Assembly (NCBI GenBank): GCA_961205875.1 | Contig: OY540821.1 | Coordinates: 10,912,001 to 10,976,000, forward strand | Direction: 5' to 3' | Length of the DNA stretch: 64,000 nt | Source: Sialis fuliginosa | Taxonomy: Eukaryota > Arthropoda > Insecta > Megaloptera > Sialidae | In this document: piece after piece, positions 55,606 to 64,000 of the stretch | How positions within the stretch are numbered: position 1 is the first letter of the stretch | How the letters are laid out: each line of letters starts with the position of its first letter | The notes under the pieces: generated by a model | Seen by the model: only the letters and a program-made list of their open reading frames with translations | What the model was told of the DNA's origin: nothing | The model's database searches: none | Made by a program: the position numbers and the translations under genes

Positions 55606-55700
55606 TACAGGGTGATTTATAACTAGTGTAAACAAATTTAACATTAATTTTAAGCAAAAAACTTTATGTGAACCTGTATATTATTAATTCACCCTGTATA
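55606..55700. mobile_element. Short TACAGGGTG-ended MITE
   Basis: 'tacagggtgatttataacta' and inverted 'tatacagggtgaattaataa'. A single end of the same type ('tacaggatgatttataac') is at about 31955, and the terminus is shared with 21314-21610. Confidence 0.65.
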
Positions 55701-56544
55701 CAAATAAATGAAGGTATAGTGTATACATTGTACAGTCACCTGCATTAATGGTCTTGCAGTTTGTATTCATTTTCGTTTATCACAAACTTAGTAAGCTCCT
55801 CCCATTTGATTATTATAATATTTAAATCATTTCTCCATGTATCAACCAAAGACAGATATTTTGAAATTCATTAGCTAGATAAAGAACTACTCTTCGTTTA
55901 TAGTACTCATATATATTTGTGCAATTAAATTATTATGTAATCTATTGAAAATTGTATACGTAAATTTTGTGGCAATAAATATTTGATATTCCGAATTTTA
56001 GTTTTTAAATATATTAAACTTGATAGAAAAAGATAACCGATAATGTTTGTCTTTAAATTTGGAATCTGTTGTAAGCGATTCTAGCCTTTAGGGTATCAGA
56101 CGAGTTCTACAGGCGACTGTACATAATAAAATATAATTTTTGAATCACCCAAACGTCCTATACTATATTATACATAAAATATAAACTTGACACATTTTTA
56201 ATATTGATGTTTTTGTGGTACCAGCATCACGAATTTTAAAACTAGAACACAATGGACCGTTTTTGGCAACACATGTCGTCCACATATACGAACATTCATA
56301 CATATTTTCCAGTTGATTTCAATAAGGCATCTGTTCGGGTAAATTACAATAGTTGACAGCTATGTGTATTTGTATTGACAGTTGTGTAAAAGGACGTTAT
56401 TATTTATAAAAGATTTCACCTATATCCATTTTACTTGGAATATATATATACTATACTTACTATGAATGCAAGTAAATAATTTCTATGGTTGTGTGAAAAT
56501 TTAGTTTATAAATTTTTAGGGATTTGGATTACTAAAGCCTTGTA
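55701..56544. other. No recognisable gene or repeat
   Basis: AT-rich. Confidence 0.4.
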
Positions 56545-56765
56545 TTTAAATACACATAAAAATCCGAAAACCATTAATTTCTAATTCTATGTGGAATTAT
56601 TACGTGACAAACTTGTTTTGTATATTAAGTATAGATGCCTACACTTAAAGACGTATTGGGAATCGGGTCCATTGTCTACGTAACTAACTATTGTCAATAA
56701 TTAAGTTTTATATAACGGTACGGAACACTCAGGGCGCAAGTCCTACTCGCAGTTGTCCGTATTTA
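56545..56765 (+). repeat. Family A LINE 3' end
   Basis: 'ccattaatttctaattctat', 'gtggaattattacgtgacaa', 'tgtctacgtaactaactatt', 'aacggtacggaacactcagg', 'gcgcaagtcctactcgcag' match the 3' half of 29365-29815. Confidence 0.65.
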
Positions 56766-57459
56766 GTTTTCAAAAAAATTAAATTAAAAAAGTTAAAGGG
56801 GTGTGTATTTTATGGCCAATGAAGATTTGAAATAACAAAAATGATTTTTTTTATTTAACAATAAAAATAAAACAAAATAAAAATAACAGTTGATTAATTC
56901 CCTAGTAATAAATTCACCGCCTGCTATCTATATACATTTCATAACTCAATTTTATAGGACAAACAATATTTCTTAAATTTAACCGTGACAAAATTAATTT
57001 TCCACGGAACGTTTCCCAACTTCGCAAACTTAATATATATAAATTCAAATTGACGTTTGTATTAATTTATATTACACTTCCTGTTTACAACGAACCCAAA
57101 ATTTATTACGTAGAAAAATTATATTCGAAAACGAAACAATAAGCATAATTCTTTGCGAAACGCCATTCCTTGAATTAAAATATTTGTTTTATTTCAACGC
57201 TGCGGAAACCTGTATACAATTTCCGGTACCTGTGAACTTTATTTCCTGTGAATGAAATATAAATGCAAGATACTCCCGCAACAAGAAAATGAGTTTAGCT
57301 TTTTTGTATATACTTTTTAAGTGATATATATCTTGTATTGTTTTTGTTGCAAATTATTTTTACTTGACAATTCACTGGGTTATTAATGTATCAGGAAATA
57401 AATTAATACGCATCAAAAATTCTATGCGGGGCTAAAAAAAATTAAAAGTGGTGTGTTTC
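56766..57459. other. No recognisable gene or repeat
   Basis: AT-rich. Confidence 0.4.
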
Positions 57460-57610
57460 AAACATATTATTCATCTATCTTTCTCTTATATATTTACTCA
57501 TCTCTCTCACGCATAACTGACGTAAAGTGACATGTACGCATGCGCTATACATTCATCTTTCTTTTATACATCTACTCACACTCTTCTTAGCGTTTCATCT
57601 TTAAAACGTG
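57460..57610 (+). repeat. Repeat shared with 15930-16075
   Basis: 'catctatctttctcttatat', 'catctctctcacgcataact', 'cttagcgtttcatctttaaa' keep order and strand. Confidence 0.6.
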
Positions 57611-57632
57611 TCGAATACTAAAATCTGTTGAG

Positions 57633-58108
57633 CAGGGGTTATTTTTGTGTGTAGTTGTAGTTTGTTTCTGCAATTCCAAAAATGAAAACTGCAGTTGTAA
57701 AAGCTAATTTGTGTAGTTGAAAAATTGCAAGTAGAAAGAAAAATATAAAACAGTGTAATGTGTGATATTATAAACAAGCTATCAAAATTTGCTAGCTAGC
57801 AAGAACTTTCAGATGAAGTTTCTAACCTATCTGACAGTCCTCTTATAGTTTCATGAAGTGTTTGACATGTTTCGTGCACGCATGATATGAAAACACCAAC
57901 GGTACTAAACCGTGGTGATATTATAAAAATTACTTTACTACTGTTGAAGTATCACTGCTCTACTAAATACCATAACTAATCCATAAATACTATCACAGAA
58001 TTAATGCCCCATTTGAAAGTGCTTGCTAGCTAGCAAATTTGCTAACTTCTTTATAATACCGGACATAAGTGTAGAGCAAAAAAAAGAAGATACTAATAAC
58101 CCCTACTG
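57633..58108. mobile_element. CAGGGGTTATTTT element interrupted by family C
   Basis: Ends CAGGGGTTATTTTTGTG and inverted CAGTAGGGGTTATTAG. The interior 'actgcagttgtaaaagcta' and 'tgtagagcaaaaa' match the insertion at 23037-23272. A family C copy (57758-58066) splits it. Confidence 0.6.
57758..58066. mobile_element. Family C TIR element, nested
   Basis: 'tttgctagctagcaagaact' near the left, 'ccatttgaaagtgcttgcta', 'gctagcaaatttgctaactt' and 'ctttataataccggacat' at the right. The left end is decayed (ATGTGTGATATTATAAAC). Confidence 0.72.
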
Positions 58109-58737
58109 TTGAGGTAATTTCAATTTACTAATCTCTCTAAAGAATTTTTTCTTTGCTCGAATTATTTTGAAAGTTTAAATAACAGTGAAGCCAGTGTACT
58201 CCGCAAAACGTTCTCCGTAAAGTCAGTTTAAATATAAAATAAATTGTGTGTTTTCAACCAATATTTTAATACAGCCAGTGTAGAAAATACTTTCTTATAT
58301 GATATTTCTTCCTTCTTCTATATAAGAGTTGTAGCTGTCAGTCAAAGTGTCACTGCATATGTGTGCGTGTGTTTCGTGTGTCAATCTATGACAATAGAAC
58401 TAAAGGGTATAACAAAATGACATTTTGTATGTGATTTTTACTTCCCGCATATTTAGTGAATAAAAAAGGGTTCTCTTTCATATATTTTCTTATTATATTG
58501 AGTATCTTTTGATGTATATTTTCGGAATATTTAAAAGTTTACAAAACACTTTACATGCGTGTCTTTGAAAAAATATAATAAACGAAACAATACTTTAGTT
58601 TTTATCTATTATTATTATTATTATTAGAACCATAGACATATAGCATGGACTGTACTGTGTACATCTGATTCGAATATCGAATCTTCACAAAAAATAGATA
58701 GAGTATATAGTGGGTCTATGTTTGTCTTTATTTAAAC
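58109..58737. other. No gene; short (TTA)n
   Basis: AT-rich with a TTA microsatellite at about 58608-58626. Confidence 0.4.
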
Positions 58738-59065
58738 ACTAGCTGTGCCCGCGGTTTCGCTCGCTTAATATATAAAAGTTAGATATATTTATAATTATAA
58801 TTTTTATTCTACACAATTATTTACTACATTATATTGTTTAATATTTAACAACAAAAGAGCGCGCTGGCGGTAAATTTTTTCCAACTTGATTTACTATTTA
58901 CTATTAGTGTCACTGTTTATTACTTATGTAACCTAACGTAACAAAATATATACAAAAATTTGAACAAAGAACAAATTTATATATGAATTAAAAAAACACG
59001 TAATTTCTCGAGTGATAAGTGCACTAACGGACAGACAGAGAGACGTTGTGTTTTATAATATGTAA
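58738..59065 (+). repeat. LINE/SINE tail, near full unit
   Basis: 'actagctgtgcccgcggttt', 'gcgagcgcg'-like 'gagcgcgctggcggta', 'cttatgtaacctaacgtaac', 'tcgagtgataagtgcactaa', 'cggacagacagagagacgtt'. Inverse copies at 35255-35515 and 61165-61365. Confidence 0.65.
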
Positions 59066-59070
59066 GGATA

Positions 59071-59388
59071 ATGTCCGGTATTATAAAGGAGCTAGCAAGT
59101 TTGCTAGCTAGCAAGCACTTTCAAATGAGATATCAAACTTATATGACAATTATTTTGGAGTTTGTTGAAGACTTTGACAAGTTTCGCGCACGCGTTGTAG
59201 GTAAATACCAACGGTATTAAAACATTGGTGATATTATGAAAATTATTTTGTGCGGTGAAAGATGCCAACTGTGTTACAATTAGTTGAAGTATCACTGCTC
59301 TAAATTCCATAGCTAATCCATAGATACTAGTACATAATTAATACCCCATTTGAAAGTGCTTGCTAGCTCCTTTATAATACCGGATATA
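59071..59388. mobile_element. Family C TIR element, best copy
   Basis: Ends ATGTCCGGTATTATAAAGGA and inverted TATCCGGTATTATAAAGGA. Both arms carry GCTAGCAAG and 'cactttcaaatg'/'catttgaaagtg'. TA stands before the left end. The minus frame at 59104-59310 and plus frame at 59350-59532 are shadows. Confidence 0.8.
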
Positions 59389-60179
59389 AGTGTAAAAAAG
59401 ATAGAGTATAGGTTGGGTTATATATCTACCTTCACTTACATATATAAACCAAATTTTACACATTGCGATTATAAACAATACTTATTTTTTTGTAAAATTT
59501 TTAAATGTCAAAAAACACTAGGGGCACAGTAGTAATTGTGCTGCAACTAATAATATATTACCGCGTAGGTATCAATTTATTGTGTAGACAAAAACGTACT
59601 AAATTATAATATACAATATAAATTATTATTTCACATTAAATAAATAAACCGGGAATAATTTTAATGAGGGTGATCTTCATCACCAACTGAGAAGATTATT
59701 ATTTCTGTATGATTTATGTACCAACACAACAGACTTAATCCACGGGACGTCCCCGTATGGATTTAAACCCAGTCACTACAGTTGGCAGCACTGGGATGTA
59801 TAAAAATTATAATTATATTCACCCCGTTGTTTAAAAAAAATATATGAAGTTATTGTTAATCAATTCTTTAATTTATTTTGAAGCGGGTGTTCTAAATTAT
59901 TGTTTATTTAATTTGTTTAGGTTTTAATAGGTGGTCTTTTGAATATTAACTTATTTATTTTTTGTTGCACGTTAAAACGTAGATATAACTATTTTTTGGA
60001 CGCATACATTCTGCATATAATTTACTGAATTTCTCAAAATATTTTTGAGTTTTTTTGTGAAAATTTTTGTTTAAACTTTTTATTTTTTGACACCATTCCC
60101 GAGGTGCTACAGTTTTACGACTTTAAAGAGCGTTTCTTGATGTTTAAACACACTTATGTGCAAAAAATCAGCTCTCTAG
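59389..60179. other. No recognisable gene or repeat
   Basis: AT-rich. Confidence 0.4.
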
Positions 60180-60420
60180 CTTTTATATCGATTTCACAAA
60201 AAAACATCTGCCAAGTAAATGCACAGTGCTTCCTCTTGCTAGTAGTTAATCATTGAACAATTTAAATAAAAACTGATAAAGTGTTCATATAAATTGCCTG
60301 GCATTGCTTAACCATTTAATTTTATACAATTTTACTAAAAAATATTATTTTTCTTAAGACGCACTTGATTATGTTTTTATATATTTTAAATTTTTTGACA
60401 AATCTGCTCCTTTCTCCTAT
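60180..60420 (+). repeat. Family J repeat
   Basis: 'catctgccaagtaaatgcac', 'gcttcctcttgcta', 'gcttaaccatttaattttat', 'cttaagacgcacttgattat'. Confidence 0.5.
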
Positions 60421-61164
60421 AAAAATGTCTGGTTACACCTCTGAAGATATTAAATCTATGTAGTAGTAGAAGATCATTTATTTTTAAATATCAATATTAA
60501 TGGAACAATGTATGTATATTGTTATCTCACTTATATGACATATATAATTGAACAAAAATCACATTCTAGTTGAATGAATACAAAAATTGATACAATCCCG
60601 ATTGAAACGTTATCAGTTCGATGCAGACATTTATTGAAAAGGTCTGAAAAGATTAATAACCATGTCATATTTCGACAGGCGATATCATCGCTGACAACTG
60701 ACGACCAATAAAGCTGACTTATTTAATTTACTATACATACACATATAGAAGAGAAAAACTTTCTAAATATATATCTACTCGCGTATAAAATCAATTCCTG
60801 ATAATTTAGTCGTACCATTTTGATATCTGGTTTTGTTTCGTAGAAATGGACTAACGGGTTTTTATTTATATATTTATTTATTTATAGATTTATTTTGTTT
60901 ATAATAAATTTGATAATAAAGTTTATAAAATATATACCAGTTTTTTTTATTCTACGTTTATTTGTATATTATATTCATTCGCATTCTAAAAATGATTTTA
61001 ACCAAATAAATACTAATATCCAAAATATACATTATTATTCCAGCTTCAAATACAAGGATTTTTTATTTATTCGAAAAATTTAAAGACATTATTTATGGAT
61101 TTTTCCCTGTTTTTGAAAACATGCATAATATGGATATTTCTTGTGATATGCTTTTTTGTCCAGA
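60421..61164. other. No recognisable gene or repeat
   Basis: AT-rich. The 62-residue frame at 60895-61083 is Ile/Phe/Lys/Asn-rich chance translation. Confidence 0.4.
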
Positions 61165-61365
61165 TTTAGTATATATTTTGTTACATTAGGTAACATAAGG
61201 AATAAGCAGTGACGATAATAGTAAATCAAGTCGGAAAAAAGTTTACGTTATGTTAAATATTAAACAATATAATGCAGTCAAAGAATTACGTAGAATAAAA
61301 ATAAACTCCGCGATACCATATATCTAACTTTTATATTTAAGCGAGCGAATCCGGGGGCACAGTTA
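61165..61365 (-). repeat. LINE/SINE tail, minus orientation
   Basis: 'gtatatattttgttacatta', 'aataagcagtgacgataata', 'aataaactccgcgatacc', 'gcgagcgaatccgggggcac'. Same unit as 35255-35515. Confidence 0.65.
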
Positions 61366-62601
61366 GTGTGGTTATAATATAATTTATATAACCATAATTC
61401 CATACTTTAAAAACACTTCGATGTTTTAAAGAAGTAACATAAAAATGAATAACTACCCCTTAATCCAACAAAATTGTCGTACATAATAAAATCATTAATT
61501 TAATAATATCACTCAAAATTTAAGTTCACTTTGAAAACTTTTAAATTATACTGCAACGCTAGGTCATTCCAAGTCCTTGAAACTACCTTCACAATCTTCC
61601 CCCTCCCAATTCCCGCCACAATTTTCATCCCTACAGTTATGAAGAACTAAAAGTTTCTGCATCAGCAGCTGTACACCACTTTGGTCAAACCGGCCCCCAA
61701 GGAAAACTTCGACCAAATTATTTTTTTCTTTTATACTTTGCTTGATAATCCAGAAAATAAAACTACTAGAGAATTTTTCGCAACATGCATGTTGCTGACA
61801 GGAAACTTTACAGCAGCGTTTTAAATAACGAAGTTTTGACGTGATAGTGGAGTTTTCTTGGAAAAAAATATATTAACTTGACGTTGTTATTCATATTGGT
61901 ACAGTCACTTGGAAAATTGTTGCTTATACAAACCTTTGTGAAACAATATGCCGCATAAAAAAATTAATTGAAATTTTAGTTATTCTTTCAAAAATAATAC
62001 TTCAGTACCAATAAATTAATTTAAAACTTTGTTATAGTAGGGTAAAAGTGAAAGAAAATACAAATCTTTTATGTTTTTTGACAGTTAACGATACAAATTC
62101 ATACTTTAATTTTTTCTACTAGATTCGCTTATGAATAACCATTTTAAATACTATACTATACGATACAACACGGACTTTAAAAATGAAAAAAGTGTGTTTC
62201 ATTTTTAACCTCTAATTTGAGAAAAAGTGAAACAGGCCTCTAATGGAAAAATTGAAAGAAAAACTACAAAGGCAACTTTGATTTATTTTCTTTGTGGCAT
62301 ATCAATGTGAAATTGTAACTTTAATTAATATCTGAGCTATACAGAAAGTTATGTGCAAAGAATTAAAATTTAATTCACACGTTTTGACATCGACTAACAG
62401 GGAAATCTGTAAGGGTTACACATCACTTATTAGGCGATTCATATTTTCAGGTCGCTTTAACAAACTTTTAATGATGATGTCAGTTTTTATAATTCTCTTA
62501 TAAACAAATTAGTTTTTTAGTTGCAAACTTGTTTCACGTTTACCCCATTTTTTGGTGTTTCATATTTACCCCGCTCTACCCTACATAAGATATTCAATGT
62601 A
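61366..62601. other. No recognisable gene or repeat
   Basis: Mostly AT-rich. 61560-61720 is slightly less so, without a supported frame. Confidence 0.4.
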
Positions 62602-62750
62602 ATCCATACTAATATTATAAATGCGAAAGTAACTTTGTCTGTCTGTCTGTTTGTTACTTTTTTACGGCTAAGCTGCTGAACCAATGATGATAAAATTTGG
62701 CAAGGAGATAGCTTGCATCCTGAGGATGGATATAGGCTTTTTTATATCTC
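62602..62750 (-). repeat. Insect LINE/SINE tail, minus orientation
   Basis: 'tccatactaatattataaat', 'gcgaaagtaac', 'gtctgtctgtctgtttgtta', 'aaatttggcaaggagatagc', 'ttgcatcctgaggatgg': reverse complement of the 23943-24233 unit. Confidence 0.72.
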
Positions 62751-62909
62751 GAATCGTTGCCAAAGCGTCCCCCCCTCTAATTTCAAACTAAGGATTCAAA
62801 AAATCTGAAAAAAATCCAGAATGTAGCTTTTAATAAGTGCTTTCACTGTAAATTATAACGAAACTAGCAAGAATAGTTACATTTTGAAATAATTCTTTTT
62901 TAAATCTAA

Positions 62910-62962
62910 TGAGCATTACTACGGAACCCTATCAAGTGCGTGCCCAACACGCACTTGGTCGT
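62910..62962 (+). repeat. Family A-type end with hairpin
   Basis: 'actacggaaccctatc' then AAGTGCGTG-cccaa-CACGCACTT, a 9-bp perfect stem. Similar GGAACCCT plus 'gtgcgag...ctcgcac' ends are common in insect family A-like repeats. Confidence 0.5.
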
Positions 62963-63522
62963 TTTATTTATCTGCTATAATATGTGTTATTTTATAATTG
63001 TATACACGTACATATATTTTATATTTTGAGAACGCCACTGCAATTTCACCACGGGTATGTTTTTAATAAGAATCTCATTAAACGTTGGCAGCGATTGTAT
63101 CCCGATGATAATTAGATTTTCGATTCATGCAAACAGTCGAGAGAGCGCGCAAACTGAAAAATTAGAATTTTTATTAACCGCCACGTCGTGATTAGATTCC
63201 GTGGCGTTTAAAGAACCAAATTGTAAATTTATGGAAATGTTATTAAACACAAGATTGTGTATTCTACGCCAGTCAAAAATTCCACAATCACTATGCTCAT
63301 TATATTTTATGTTTACTGTTTATATACAGATTTACTTTATACTGTTAGTACCTATGTAAGTATTTTATATTCTTACGTTACCTTCTCTTACATACATATA
63401 TATGTAAGTAAGTACATATAGTAAAGTCTTTTTTATGCCGTAGAAACGTTCCACAGAAAACTTCTTATAAAAAAATTACACAAAAGAATACCGAAAAAAA
63501 AAATTGGTTTCAAAATTTCAAA
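62963..63522. other. No recognisable gene or repeat
   Basis: AT-rich. (TA/CATA) short repeats near 63400. Confidence 0.4.
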
Positions 63523-63920
63523 TCCATTACTTTTATCTAACTCTATTCATAAAATCCATATATTCCTTCATCTATAGTCAATAGCAGGCCTGGCCAACCC
63601 AAATTGCTCCACGCATAGACAACCAAAATAATAACATAAAAAATAATTTCACTTTGGATTAAGTTGGGTAATTTTTGCTCACGAATTGTATTTTTTCGCA
63701 CGTCCAATCACGCTCGTGCTAAAATTTAATATATGTATCATGTTATAAATTAACTTTTGTATGTATTCAAGTTGATATTTCTATGAAAAGTGAAATTAAA
63801 ACCATGAAAGTGGACTAAAAAATTTTGAGTTTTAGATTTCGTTAAAAGTATGTATTTTAACTAACCTATTACTTTTATCTGACCCTATTCGCATTATCCA
63901 TATATCCTTTCATGTACATA
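63523..63920 (+). repeat. Direct repeat pair about 345 bp apart
   Basis: 'ccattacttttatctaactc' ... 'atccatatattccttcat' at 63523-63575 recurs as 'ctattacttttatctgaccc' ... 'atccatatatcctttcat' at 63867-63920. The piece between holds 'gcaggcctggccaaccc' (hAT-like) and an arm fragment of the 32611 foldback ('atttcgttaaaagtatgt'). Confidence 0.55.
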
Positions 63921-64000
63921 TAAGTTTTATAGCAGATTATAAATCACAAAAGATTCTATTTATATTTGTAATTTACAATAAGACATTTCTATTTACCAGA

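Noticed and set aside
1..64000. CRISPR arrays, rRNA genes, bacterial operons, viral genes
   Set aside because: No regularly spaced direct repeats, no rRNA-like conserved blocks and no such coding regions were seen.

Overview
The window reads as arthropod, most likely insect, nuclear DNA. It is strongly AT-rich, has no compact gene runs, and is packed with degraded transposon pieces. These include the recurring insect LINE/SINE tails that end in GACAGACAG plus 'ttcgcatttataatattagtatgga', hAT-type elements with 8-bp target duplications, TA-flanked and TTAA-flanked MITEs, and foldback elements. The tail types resemble those I know from Lepidoptera and other insects, but I cannot fix the order or species from sequence alone. 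There are no bacterial operons, ribosome binding sites or CRISPR arrays. Almost all short open frames are chance products of AT-rich repeats.

The only long coding sequence is a Penelope-like element (PLE) at 35721-41694. It is present as two copies joined head to head in a near-perfect palindrome of about 6 kb, with arms of 2967 and 2989 bp around an 18-bp spacer. The minus-strand copy has an intact 720-residue reverse transcriptase plus GIY-YIG endonuclease. The plus-strand copy has no proper start codon and is frameshifted by a 22-nt growth of an A run. Both tails carry a hammerhead-like CTGATGA...GAAA motif.

Layout. 1-8 kb: PLE-tail-like fragment, hAT and TIR MITEs, a TTAA-flanked (piggyBac-type) MITE. 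8-28 kb: LINE tails, a TA-flanked MITE family (called family B here), two related hAT elements, one of them with an extra insertion, and a scatter of GC-richer exon-like islands, mostly on the plus strand (8390, 10987, 13502, 16944, 21727, 24730, 28207) plus one on minus (18099-18230). 28-35 kb: repeats, G and C homopolymers, a 770-bp foldback, a second TTAA-flanked element, one GC-rich exon-like island. 35.7-41.7 kb: PLE palindrome. 42-64 kb: more family B copies, foldback PLE-tail repeats, a hAT element, three copies of a CTAGCTAGCAAG-type TIR family (family C), a nested palindromic MITE, and LINE tails.

No host gene can be named. If one exists, this window is mostly its introns. The best hint is three plus-strand segments (21727-21857, 24730-24788, 28207-28243) whose splice sites and reading phases agree with one another. 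This is inference and needs transcript data.
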